From: Scenedesmus sp. ARA3
Taxonomy: Eukaryota > Chlorophyta > Chlorophyceae > Sphaeropleales > Scenedesmaceae
Assembly (NCBI GenBank): GCA_004335835.1
Contig: RWJK01001378.1
Span: 16,557-80,556, forward strand
Direction of reading: 5' to 3'
DNA length: 64,000 bases
Below are positions 47,691 through 58,196 of the stretch, one piece after another. Position 1 is the stretch's first letter. Each line of letters opens with the position of its first letter. The position numbers and the translations under genes are program-made. Below the pieces are notes generated by a model. The model saw only the letters and a program-made list of their open reading frames with translations, did not search any database and was not told the origin of the DNA.

Positions 47691-47999
47691 TGCACACGCC
47701 TGGAGGCTGCTGCTGCTTGGCAGGCACCGACAACTGCCGTCAAATTCAACACAAATTGACAACGACAATGGCATCGGCATCAACAGTGACAGACAGCGAC
47801 GCTGCTTGAGCTGCAGAGTCCCAGGGCCTGTTGGCAGCAAACATCCAGCAACTGCTGTCATAATTATCAACAGGAGGAAGCTGCCCTTGGCCAACAAGCT
47901 GCCGGTTCCACAAGACATGGTATCCCTTGCAGACAACATTTCCCGCCTCACGCCTGCTCCTGCTGCTGGCAGCTGAGCCACCCTCAGCTGACGGCTGCG

Positions 48000-48420
48000 G
48001 TTGATCCTAAAAAACCCGGCTGAGCAGACATACGCTTGCTGCGGCTGCACGTAGAGCACTGCTTGCTGCTGCGCTTTTGCGATGCAGCAAGCTACCTGAT
48101 GGCTGCGGCTGATCCTCAAAGCAGGACAGTGGCTGAGCAGGTGGGGCACGTGCTGCGGCTGCATCTAGGGCACTGTCCTGCCTCATGCTTGCTGCTCCTC
48201 TGCTCTGCTCTTGAGGTGCAGCAAGCTGCCTGATGGCTGCGGCTGATCCAGAAAAAAGCGGCTCAGCAAGTGGTAGGCTCGCTCCGGCTGCATCTAGGGC
48301 ACTGCCCTGCCTCATGCCTGCTGCTGCTTCTTGAGGTGTAGCCAGCTGCCTGATGGCTGCGGCTGGTCCTCAAACAAGAAGCGGCTGAGCAGGTGGTAGG
48401 CGCGCTCCGGCTGCACGTAG
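48000..48420 (-). repeat. Degenerate tandem copies of the carboxypeptidase C-terminal exon
   Basis: The end of the last exon (about 48330-48420; GGCTGCGGCTGGTCCTCAAA, GCGGCTGAGCAGGTGG) is echoed at about 48235-48310, 48100-48185 and 48000-48060, each with CTGATGGCTGCGGCTGATCC-like starts. Confidence 0.82.
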
Positions 48421-51400
48421 GGCACCATGTGGCCCGCGTTGCGCACGGTGGCAAAGGTGAGGTTGCGGTAGTCGACGCGCCAGCCGCCAACCTGGCGACA
48501 GAAGCAAAAGTAACAATGTAACAATAACAACCCAGTCAGCATAGGTCAGGTTGCGGTAGTCGACGCGCCAGCCGCCAACCTGGCGACAGAAGCAAAAGTA
48601 ACAATGTAACAATAACAACCCAGTCAGCATAGGTCAGGTTGTGGTAGCCAGGGAGCCAGCCACCCGATTTGGTGAGAGAACTAACAGAAACATGTAACCT
48701 CAAGGTTCCGCATCTACACTACGACAGACGCAATGTGCTGCCTGCTTTCAGAGCGCATGCAACAGTGCTCAAACACTGCCTCGCCACAACAGTGACCAGC
48801 AATGAACCATCACTGCCCGCACACCTCCAGAATAGCAGCAACCTGCTGATACCCTGCCTCACCTGGCCGCTGCTGCTGTACCATGGCCTCCAGGGCTTTA
48901 CAGTAGGCAGGCCCAGCACCGCCACCCAGCGCCTGCTGCCCAGCACAGGCACGATGCCGTCCACGTCGCCGCTGAACACCCACATCTTGAGGCCTGCACG
49001 GAAGACAAAAAAACATGGGTTTGAGATGATTTCAGATCCGCAGGCCGGCTGCCCAGCACGGGCACAACGCCGCCCACGTCACCGCTGAACACCCACATCC
49101 TGAGGCCAGCGGCACACATGCAATGCATCACATGTCAGATATTGCGTGAGGAGAAGGGACAGCAATCCCTGTAACGATGCACGCAGCAACATAAGTGCTG
49201 TGCGGAGCACAATGCCAGCTGCTACAGCCCAACCCATTACGGCAAGTCTGTGCACCTGGCAGGCTGAGGGCGGCAGCTGTCACAGCGCAGCCCACACCCC
49301 AGCGCTCTCATTTCTCCCAGCACCAAACTGTAGGTGCTCCCAGCAACAGTAAAAGAGCGATATACTAGCCCCATCACAAACAACATCCACACACGCAAGC
49401 GTCCTCACCTTCGCCCAGCAGGTTCCTGTAGGTGGGCAGCATGCTGCTGAGCAGGTCATCACGCGAGTAGCTGATCTGGCTGGTGCAGTCGGCCCAGCGC
49501 CACGGCAGCTTGCGCGTCTGGTTGGCGTGCAGCGCCGCCTGGACCTGCACAGGCAGGCAGGCAGGCAGGCAGGCACGGCTCAAGGGTTTTCATGTACCCT
49601 CAGTGCTCATTTTTAGTCGCCTGAGGCACGGCAACTTGCACGTCTGGTTGGTTGCCTGGACCTACACACAAGGCAGGCAGGCAGGATTTGTTTGTATAAT
49701 TCTGGCCAGGGTTGAGGCTCACGCTTCTGATGCCCTCAGGCAGGCAGGCAGGCAGACAGGCAGGCAGGCAGAAAGAACTAGCGTGGCCTCGTTTTGACGG
49801 CGGTAGCAGGTAGGGCAGCCAGGCAGCCACAACACGCGTGAAGCGGCGGTTAGGGCCGTGAACTGTCGGTTCAAAACTGTGGCATTGAACCAGGCCCAGC
49901 TGTTGTCAATCGGCATGCTTATGTCATAACACATGTTACAATATTACAAAAAGTAACAAATAACACGCACCTCTGGCAGGTTGAGGTATGTCTCCACCTC
50001 GCCATCCACGCAGGGGTCGTAGCGCGGCCGGCGCGGCTGGCTGCCATCATCAACCCCGCCATCGCCAGCATCGGGGCCGCCAACTGCAGCAGCAGCAGCA
50101 GCAGATAGGTCAGCAGCAGCAGCATGAGCCCAGCTGCCACCACCAGTTGTAGTAGACCCAACAGCGCATGTCAGCAACGCAGCAGCATCCACGACGGCCC
50201 GAGCTCTGCAACATGCAAGTTGGGCAAGCTTGCTGTGTCAATTGGGAGAGCCAAACGTCCCTTTCAGGCCTTATATTCATATGAATACACCAGCGGGTAA
50301 AGGGTTTATCCAATCTAAGGGGGACTGGCCCTGCCAGCCCACACTTTAATGATCACACCCATTCCAGCACATGCACAAGCTGACAGGCACAGCTGTGAAG
50401 ATGATGCACAGCTGTGCACATGCAGGTGCAAATGAGCCAATTGTCGATGTGCAGCGCCTGCACCTGTCCTCAGGGGGTTGGTGTGCCCCAGCAGAGCACC
50501 GTAGTACTTGCCACCCTGCTGCTGCTGCTGCTGCTGCTGTCGACGGCTGCTGCTGCTGCTGCCGCCCTGCTTGGTGCACACATCCGCGTAGATCTCATAG
50601 ATATTTATGTTGCCCTGCTCAGCCATGGCAATGTCAAGCCTGCGGTACGATTGCGGAACAAAGGCGGATCAGCAAGCAGTACAGTATATATAGCAGCAGC
50701 GGTGCATGCGTGTTGTGACTGTGGAGCTTGTTGATGTTGCCCTGCTCAGCCATGGCAATGTCCAGCCTGCGGTACACAGCTGTACAGTGCAGCAAGCAGT
50801 ACAGACTGCTGTTACGAGCTGTGCAGTGTCAAGATATATGTTACTGTTGCCCTGCTCAGCCATGGGAATGTCAAGCCTGCAGTACAGAAAGCAGTACAGT
50901 GCTGTTGTAGACAATGCATGTGTCGCAATGTAAAATATGATGGTGTGGTTGTGGTGCTCAGCCATGGCGGCATTCCACCTGCACGGAACAGCTTGGTGGA
51001 CACAGCGCATAGAGTATGTGGTGGCGGCGCCACCAAGCATTGCACAGAAGATCTGAACACAACATGCGATGCGCGACAGCAGCCTGCCCAGCACCCAACC
51101 TGTTACAGACCCCGCAGCATCCATTACTCAACACCAAACATGACACACGACACAAGAATGTAATCATACATCAGAATACTATATTTCTGCTGCAGCCTCT
51201 CACCACTTGGCGCAGGTGGCTGCCCTGTCATCCTTGCGGCTGGGCCCAGCCAGGCCCTGGCCCGCCCAGTAGCGGCTGCCAGCACTAGAGCCCCACCTTC
51301 CCCAGCCCTGAACCCTGCTGTGGCCCAGGCCTGAACCCTGAACCCAGCCCTCTGATGTGGCTGTAGCACTGCCTGCTGCTGCTGCAGCAGGGCGGCTGGC

Positions 51401-51499
51401 GGAGTGTGCAGGAGGCTGCTGCTGCTGCTGCTGCTGGGGCCCGGTGCTTGTGTGTGTGCCTGGCAGGGTCAGCGCCTGGCTGCCGCGCATGAGAGGGCT

Positions 51500-51589
<90 letters not shown>

Positions 51590-54500
51590 CAGCCGGCCAA
51601 ATGAGCAACCGCTCACGATGCATGTCATGACTGTTTGAGAGACCGTTGCCACACATGTCCATGGCAACGCAGGTAGCTGAGTTAGCACAATCAACCTGAT
51701 TGCACACAATACGCAGACCATGACCGGCAGCTTGCTGCAGGCTGCATCAGCAGCAACGGCAATGTGCTGGAGCACTTGCTAGAAATAATCCAGTCTTACA
51801 GTTTGGGTTCAAGGCTCCCGGCGCTCACCCAATGCTGCTGAAGTCGCAGTTGGCCTTGAGTGCCGCGTAGCTCTCCTCCCCAATCATGGCGTGGCTGTAC
51901 CAGAAGTCCAGCGCGCCTGGCGGTCAACGCGGTCAAAGTAACAGAAAAGTAACACAAAAAGTGACAAACACTGATTGGCGCTACAGGTGTCAGAAACACA
52001 GGCAGTGCAGCGCGTTACATACAAGCAGCTAACGCCAAGGAGCACCGCAGACACAGCGCGCATGCTCCTCCCCCTTGCTGGAAGGGGCAGTGTGCGGCAG
52101 CAGCAGCTGTTTGTGCAACACTAATCCACGCATGCTTCCAAGATTGCTGTTGCAGCCTCCCGCACCTTCGTTGTCAATGGCAGCATCTGTCCATGCATTG
52201 CCCACAAAGAAGCCCTTCAGGTTGATGAAACCCTTGCCAGGCGACACGCCCGCTGCTGCTGCCGCCGCTGCTGCTGCTGCTGCTGCTGCTGCTTGCTCAG
52301 CCTCCCGTGCGCGCCTGTTGCCTAGCACAATCTCCCACGCCAGGTTGGGAACGTAGTGCCCCGCTGCAGGCACACAAAAGAGCATCAACTGAGCATCTCA
52401 TACAGCACGACACGTAGCACGTGACAGCGAATCTGATAGAGGATCATACCCGGGCATGGTGCACGGCAGGTACAGGACATGTTACCAAAAAAATGTGCAG
52501 GCCGAAGTTGAGTGAGATGTTGGCCAGGACACGCAAAGTGAGCATCAAAGCAACGATGGATTGTCACCGCTTTTAGCGTAGCACTCACCCTCTCGGGTGA
52601 GGTGGAAGTCGCTGGCGGAAGTCGCTAGCGGCCAACATGACCAGACGTCTGACTGCCGCCCTCCAAAGCCAAATCGCAGTCCTACTCCCCATACCTCCAC
52701 GCACGCGGTGCATGCAGATGCTCACTGCAGGTGCTGTGCTGCAGATGCTCACCGTAGCTCTCGCCGGAAAGGTAGAAGTCGCTAGGGTCCAATATGACCA
52801 GACGCCGCCTTTCCTTACAAACAACATGTGTCCAACTCCCATAGCTCCACACACACGCACTACATGCACATGCTCACCGTAGCTCTCCCCGGAGAGGTAG
52901 AAGTCGCTGGTTGCGTACTGCGGGAAGCGCTTCAGGAAGCCCAGCAGGAACAGCCGCGCATCGGCAGCAGTGCGCCCGTCACCTGCAGTAGGGCACGGCA
53001 CAAACCGGAGTCAGCTTCCAGATGATTGTTATGTGGTGTGGGACAAGGCTGTTGTGCCTTGTGGGAGAAGCCCAGCAGGAACAGCCGCGCATCAGCAGCA
53101 GTACTGCACTAGTGCGCCCGTCGCCTGCAACAGCACAGCGCACAGTGCGGCACAATCAAACAGACAGACCGTCGGCTGCTGCCGCGCAACTGCAGTGGGA
53201 TGTAACACCATTCGCCATCCAAATGTGCAACATGGGCAGCAGGCGCTGCTCTGCAGCCACAGCACTCGCTGCACCGCAGTGCTGCTTGCCTGTTTGCACT
53301 TGAGCATCAAACTCACCCACAATCGCGTCCGATGACGTGTTGCTGTATGAAAAGCCCACGTACGCGGGGCTCTCCAGCCACAGCACGTCCAAAACAATCT
53401 GCTGTTTGCCTGTCTGCTGCCTGGCTGTTCAACCCACCTACGATCGCATCTGATGACGTGTTGCTGTAGCTGAAGCCCACATACGCGGGGCTCTCCAGCC
53501 ACAGCATGTTGGCCAGGCCGTTCCAGGAATAAGGGTTCTCCTGCAGCCGCCTGCCGTTCCTTAAGGGGTAGAAGGGGCCAAGCTCAGACATGAAGCCGCC
53601 ACCCAAGCTGCTGCAGCCGGGGCCGCTGCAGTTGCGCAGATGCATTTGGCAAAATATTACGTCTTAGATAGCTATGTTGATAAAAAGCAGGCAAGACGGT
53701 AGATTTCTGCAGTCGTATTCAACAGGCTAGGCAGGTGCAGCGCGCATTGGCGTGGAGTGCAGCATCTGCGGCAGACAGTGGGAGGCAGCTGGCGCGAGCA
53801 GATGCAGCTCCAGCTGCTGCTGCCGCCGCTGCTGCTGCTGCTACCAGGTGAGTCCCGTGCTGCTCGGGTAGGCCCGAGAGAATGCATGCGTGAATGCGGC
53901 TATACCCTGTTGACTGCAGGCTGCAACGCCCGTGCATAATCGTTCTGTGTGCTCTTCGGAAGCACTTGATTTCCAGCAAGCAACAGCGCAGGGAAAGGAA
54001 ATGCAACGCTGGGCCGCCATCAAGCACACGCACCCATTGAGCCACAGCAGCAGCGGGGCCTGGGCGGGAGCCTCCCGTGCCTCAGCAAACACATAGAACA
54101 GTGCACGCCCCGCTGCCTCGTCTACTGTGATGTATCTGCGTGACCAGTGCAGGGGCACGGCAGGGGCAGTGCGGCAGGTGCAACAGGTGATATGGTGTGA
54201 CACAGACAACTGCTGGCCTGTGGCAGCACCCAATAGCCACAGCAGCGGCTAAATGCTCCCAAAGTGAGTAAATAATGCGGTCTATGCATGCAAGCAACGT
54301 AACTAGGCAACACCAGCATGTGTGGTAGGCAGAGAAGCACATTAGTGGTTGCAGCAGCAGGCATTGCATGAGCTGAAGCTCAAGTGGTGTGCAGCATGAC
54401 AGACAGCCTTGCCTACCCCGAGAACATTCCGAAATCGAGGCCATTAGGCGATCCAGGCAGGTCATCTACCCTATCAGCCTCTGCTTCAGGTGTGTATCTG

Positions 54501-54613
54501 GTGCTCTCTTTCATGGCCCCATGCTGCTGCCAGCTGCTGAACGGCGCGATCGCGTAAGCTGTCTGCACTAGCAAGGCCGCTAGCAGCAACTGGAACAGCT
54601 GTGCTGCCCGCAT
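48312..54613 (-). CDS. Serine carboxypeptidase (S10), secretory or vacuolar
   Basis: Twelve minus-strand exons: 54613-54417, 54135-54034, 53625-53438, 52982-52878, 52363-52166, 51916-51829, 51497-51204, 50639-50464, 50203-49971, 49544-49409, 48993-48863 and 48491-48312 (675 residues; every phase agrees). The start [21 protein letters not shown] is a signal peptide. Family blocks: [52 protein letters not shown], the nucleophile motif [13 protein letters not shown] (Ser about 195), [37 protein letters not shown], then SGDVDGIVP (Asp) and [15 protein letters not shown] (His). The catalytic triad is complete, so an active vacuolar or secreted peptidase (or acyltransferase-like relative) is expected. 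Additions are a poly-Ala stretch in exon 5 and a Q/G/S/W-rich insert in exon 7. Many exon edges are duplicated in neighbouring introns. Exon 9 uses the second of two close AGs. Confidence 0.95.
48461..48645 (-). repeat. Tandem copy of last-exon start plus acceptor (carboxypeptidase)
   Basis: A unit of about 85 bp, with AGTCGACGCGCCAGCCGCCA, CCTGGCGACAGAAG and GTAACAATGTAACAATAACA, is present at 48464-48548 and 48549-48633. A third start follows. Confidence 0.93.
49036..49105 (-). repeat. Copy of exon 11 start (catalytic Asp region) in upstream intron
   Basis: CCGCTGAACACCCACATC and CTGCCCAGCAC.GGCAC..C.CC at 49038-49105 match 48938-48995 of the true exon. The encoded SGDV.G.VPVLGS is still recognisable. 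Confidence 0.92.
49500..49770 (-). repeat. Copy of exon 10 start plus (CAGG)n arrays
   Basis: The CACGGCA.CTTGC.CGTCTGG block with a CCTGGACCT.CAC acceptor occurs at 49501-49550 (true) and 49627-49668 (copy). Each is followed by AGGCAGGCAGGC tetranucleotide runs (49551-49580, 49673-49685, 49738-49770). Confidence 0.88.
50605..50885 (-). repeat. Exon 8 start in three copies
   Basis: TTGCCCTGCTCAGCCATGG, then GAATGTC.AGCCTGC.GTAC, occurs at 50609-50648 (true exon and acceptor), about 50736-50775 and 50845-50885. A fourth short trace (GCTCAGCCATGGCGG) is near 50957. Confidence 0.92.
51499..51590. repeat. (CAG)n tract of about 30 units, ending at a splice acceptor
   Basis: Uninterrupted CAG on plus, hence (CTG)n on the transcript, running directly into the acceptor of carboxypeptidase exon 7. 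It is the longest pure trinucleotide run in the window. Confidence 0.98.
52583..52912 (-). repeat. Exon 4 end and donor in three copies (carboxypeptidase)
   Basis: TGCTCACCGTAGCTCTC.CCGG.GAGGTAGAAGTCGCT occurs at 52871-52906 (true), 52747-52783 and, more diverged, about 52585-52625. The copies are followed by AATATGACCAGACGCCGCC or ACATGACCAGACGTCTG. Confidence 0.9.
52930..53130 (-). repeat. Exon 4 start copied into upstream intron (carboxypeptidase)
   Basis: GAAGCCCAGCAGGAACAGCC and GCGCATC.GCAGCAGT, then GTGCGCCCGTC.CCTGCA, at 52934-52987 (true) recur at 53067-53130 with a 10-bp insertion. Confidence 0.92.
53320..53512 (-). repeat. Exon 3 end and donor copied into downstream intron (carboxypeptidase)
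   Basis: TGATGACGTGTTGCTGTA.. and GCGGGGCTCTCCAGCCACAG occur at 53449-53504 (true) and 53331-53386 (copy). The copy still reads [20 protein letters not shown]. Confidence 0.93.
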
Positions 54614-55040
54614 GTCGATGCCTGAGCTAAGTAGGGCTGTTCAAAAGCTCGGAACGAAACAACAGCCGGCCTTGATGCCCTGTAGCTTAGGCCAGACAAA
54701 CACTATAGAATCAGTCAGCAAAGCCTGCAGCTTCTACAGTATACTGTACAACAAATAAGCCAGTGACCTTACATTCGCGTTCCACCCTTCAAACCACTGA
54801 ACCCAGGTGTCATGCATTCATAACTGCTGCTGACACCGAAAAAGCGCTGCAAGCAAGTGACTGTTACAGTATCTTGAACAGAAATAGCACGTATGTTTTA
54901 CACTGGCTTGCTCACCCGCACCAGCTCCGACACGAACTTGCGCTTGCTTCCGCTTGAGCAACTGATCTGCTGCTAGAAATCTCGCTGACGTCAGACGTTA
55001 ACTTTGGTTGCACATCTAGCCGGCGCGGAGCCTTGCAGCG
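54614..55040. promoter_or_regulatory. Bidirectional promoter region
   Basis: This 427-bp spacer separates the start codons of the carboxypeptidase (-) and J-protein (+). It must contain both transcription starts. No clear TATA box; a GACGTCAGACGTTA motif (CRE/bZIP-like ACGTCA core) lies at about 54988-55001. Confidence 0.65.
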
Positions 55041-56152
55041 ATGGCAACTCCGTACCACGTCCTAGGGCTGGAGCCTAACGCTCCAAAAGATCAGGTGAGG
55101 CAATTAATAACTCGTAACAAACTAGCTTACAACAGGCTTGGGCCCCATGCGGCACCCAGCAACAGTTCAGCAGATACTGCTGCTGTTGCTGCTGCTGCTG
55201 GGCATGGTGCTCATGCTGTCATCTTTTGTCATCACAGTGGTGGGCTGCCAACTTACTTGCTCTGCAGCTCATCAGCTAGCTGAAACACATGTGTAACATT
55301 TGGCATGATGTCAGGTTATCATGGTTGTATATGCCGTGGCTTCAGCCAGGCAATGCACTCGTCAGCCTGGCAGCAGCAAGGACCTATAAACAGTGTACTG
55401 CTACACGACACATGTAGCTCTGTGGCCCAGAACATACAGCAAAACGAGCCTTTACCTCCTGCCCTCGATGCATTTGCATCCCCCACTGCAGCAGCTGCAG
55501 CCACTTTGCGCATAGGGGCAGCTGTGGAGCTCTTCGAGGCAGCTGGCAGGCAGGCACGGCCCCCCTGCCACATAACCTTCTGCCTACAACGCTGCTGCTG
55601 CTGCTGCTGCCAGGTGAAGGAGGCGTTCAGGAAGCTGGTGTGGCAGTACCACCCTGACAAGGCAGCGCCAAATGCACGCGTGACAGCAGAGGCTAAGTTC
55701 AAAGAGGTGTGAACAGCACAATAGTGTCAGTAATGGCATGCTGGTGCCTGAGCTTGTACTGCTGTGGCTCTACTTGACAAGGCGTTCAGCAGTGCAGCAA
55801 GGCAGCATACGATGTGCACTGCAGCTTTTGCAGCGTACTGTTTGCAGGACCTGCAGGTGCCACACCAAGCAAACTGCTCACTTCTTCCCAGCCCTGCCTT
55901 CCAAGCCCGCGCCTGCTGAACCCACACCCATGGGGCACCTTGTTACATCAGTCTAATTTGACACAAAATAACATATTAACATTGTTACAAAACCACCGCA
56001 GGTCAAGCTGGCGTACGAGGCCATCCTGCAGCACGAGGCGGGCTACAGGCCGCCACCGCCCGGCTCTGCTCCCAATGCGCACCACGCAGAGGCCTACTGG
56101 CACGCACACTCGGCAGACGGGCGCGTGCCCTGGGGGCAGTATGCAGGTGCGG

Positions 56153-56189
<37 letters not shown>

Positions 56190-57322
56190 TGCCTGTTGTC
56201 CAGGGGCAGCTTGCAACCTGCAGGTGCTGCAGGTTCTAGCAGTGGTTACGCATCTGCAGGTGTGCTGCCTCACATGCGGCCGCAACGACCTGCAGCAGCA
56301 GCAGCAGCAGCAGCAGCAGAATTTCATGTGTCGTGCTGTTTGACATGTGTGTGGCACATGCAGCTGATCTGTTGTCTGTGGTGTCTTGGCTGCTGCGCAG
56401 GCCACGAGACGGAGTGGGGCTTCTATCGGGCCATGATGCGCAGCGGGCGCAACAACTTGGCCCTGCTGAGCATGATGGGGCTGCTGGCCATACCCTCCAT
56501 TGCAGCAGGGGTGGCCATACTGCAGAGGTGAGGGCGTTAAATCTTTGGCTGCAGTTGAGGGTGCAGTGTTGCGCTGCTGAGCATGATGGAGCTGCTGGCC
56601 ATATCCTCCATTGCAGCAGGAGTGGCCATACTGCAGAGGTCAGAGAGATGTTTGGTGTGATTGATGTTTAGAGTTGTGTTTCTGGGGGCAGGGGCGTGAT
56701 GGGCCTGCTGTCCATCCCCTCCATTGCAGCAGGAGTGGCTATACTGCAGACGTGAGGGTTGGGTTTTTGGCTGCAATTGGGGGTGCAGTGCTGCGCTGCT
56801 GAGCATGATGGGGCTGCTGGCCATCCCTTCCATTGCAGCAGGAGTGGCCATCCTGCAGAGGTGAGAGATGTTTTGGGTTGCTACGTACGGGTCTGGAAGG
56901 TTGTGTGCATGGTAATGGGTTTGTGCTGTGGCTCTAGCATTGCAGCTGGCATAGTTTGCGCTGCGTTGCAGCATGTGAGGCACAACTGCTTGTGGCTGCA
57001 TGTTGCACCACCTACAGCATCTATACATGGCTGAAGTGAGCATGCGTGCCACCTGCTGCCTGCTGCTGCTGCTGCTGCTGCGGCTGCTGCTGCGTCGTGC
57101 AGCATCTTGACTGACAAGCGAGAGGAGGAGGAGGAGCGGGCGCCAGAGAACTGGCGGCCGGATTCCTTCGTGGTCAACGGCCAGGTCACATCACACAACC
57201 CCTGGGCAGCTAACACGCAGGTAGTGGACATAAACAGGTACAAGGAGGCGCAGGCGCGGCTGCGGGCGAAGCGGGAAGTAGAAGCAAAGCGGGAAGCAGA
57301 AGCAGCGGACGGCAGCAGATAG
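55041..57322 (+). CDS. Membrane-anchored J-domain (DnaJ-like) co-chaperone
   Basis: Five exons: 55041-55094, 55614-55706, 56002-56146, 56401-56527 and 57103-57322 (212 residues, phases consistent). The J domain covers the first 70 residues: MATPYHVLGLEPNAPKDQVK, EAFRKLVWQYHPDKAAPN with the HPD triad that stimulates Hsp70 ATPase, and AKFKEVKLAYEAIL. A linker with VPWGQYAGHETEWGFYRAMM follows. One transmembrane helix (LLSMMGLLAIPSIAAGVAIL) precedes a charged tail with DKREEEEERAPENWRPDSF and a KREVEAKREAEA helix. There is no G/F or zinc-finger region, so it is a class C J-protein, probably at an organelle or ER membrane with the J domain in the cytosol or matrix. Exon 4's end is repeated three times in the next intron. 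Confidence 0.92.
56463..56868 (+). repeat. Exon 4 end and donor in four copies (J-protein gene)
   Basis: CTGCTGAGCATGATGGGGCT to CATACTGCAGAG|GTGAGG at 56465-56533 is repeated at about 56576-56642, 56698-56756 and 56800-56866. Copies differ at scattered sites, and each ends at a GTGAG or GTCAG donor-like site. Confidence 0.93.
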
Positions 57323-58196
57323 CAGCAGCAGGGGTTGCATGGCAAGGAGGAACTGGTAGGGTGCAGCTGCTGCGTGTGCTGCTGGGCAGCCGTGCAGCCG
57401 CATGTGCCTGCTAGCGGTCAGCGTGTATGGCATGCAGCAGCGTTGTTGCTGGTCATTTCTTTGCGTGTGATCTGTGTCCTGGTGCAGTTGACGGCAAATG
57501 CGATTGAGCTGCTGTTGCTGGGCTGTGTGGAGTGACCTCGGCTAGGCCCGTCACAAGGCAGCTGGCAATTGCCGTAGTATAGTAGTGTTGCTGCACAACA
57601 GCAGACGTGTGTGCTTTGCAGGAAGTGCTACAAATGGTCGCCATACCTAGGGCGTTGTGGTACCTGTTACTGATTGCAATCATCTTTTTAGCCAACCACA
57701 TTGGCTGGCACAGGCACTGCTGCCTTTGTTCTGTACACCAGCCCCAGTGGACACTGTTGTGCATCAGTTGTGCCTGGCCCACTTGTTCCCGCACGTGCTT
57801 GCAGCAGACAGCAGGTACCGTTTTTGCTTGCAGCATCTGCAGTGTTGCATCCTTAGCTGCTTCAGCTGTAATCCGACGCTCTTCTCATTGTTCTGGACTC
57901 TTGAACTGTGCATGCATGTAGCCACAACCCTGGTGTGACAAGACCTGGCCTGGCCAGGCCACTGTCCAAACTCAACATTGCCTGAGCCCAGCAGCGTGGC
58001 TCACCATGGACACGAAGGCTGTGTTTATCGAGCGCACCCACTGAATAAAATTTCAGACAGACTTCGGTCGCGGTTCCTCTACGAGCCTGGTGCTTGCCAC
58101 GTCCTACGTGCGTACGGACCCTGAGCTCCTGTGCTCTCACTGCATGTTTGCAGTTTCATTGCCCTGTAATGTGCTGCCAAACATCCCTGTTCACGC
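57323..58196. other. Intergenic spacer between two plus-strand genes
   Basis: It holds the 3' UTR of the J-protein gene and the promoter of the next gene. No exon or strong motif seen. Confidence 0.45.

Larger units (their letters stand above)
45518..48311. other. Intergenic region between convergent genes, repeat-rich
   Basis: It contains doubled blocks (GATGTGCTGTGAT.TGTGCCCA near 45248 and 45335; GCGCCAGTG.CGG.GCAACACC near 45583 and 45730; CATGTGGCAGGCTGACTG near 45704 and 45836), a minisatellite at 46427-46589 and the retroelement-like segment at 47411-47690. A 272-codon minus frame (46934-47752) crosses that segment and shows no known domain. Confidence 0.45.

Noticed and set aside
46934..47752. 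272-codon open frame on the minus strand
   Set aside because: It runs across the retroelement-like block and unrelated flanks, has no recognisable domain and no low-complexity or helical signature of local genes; probably fortuitous.
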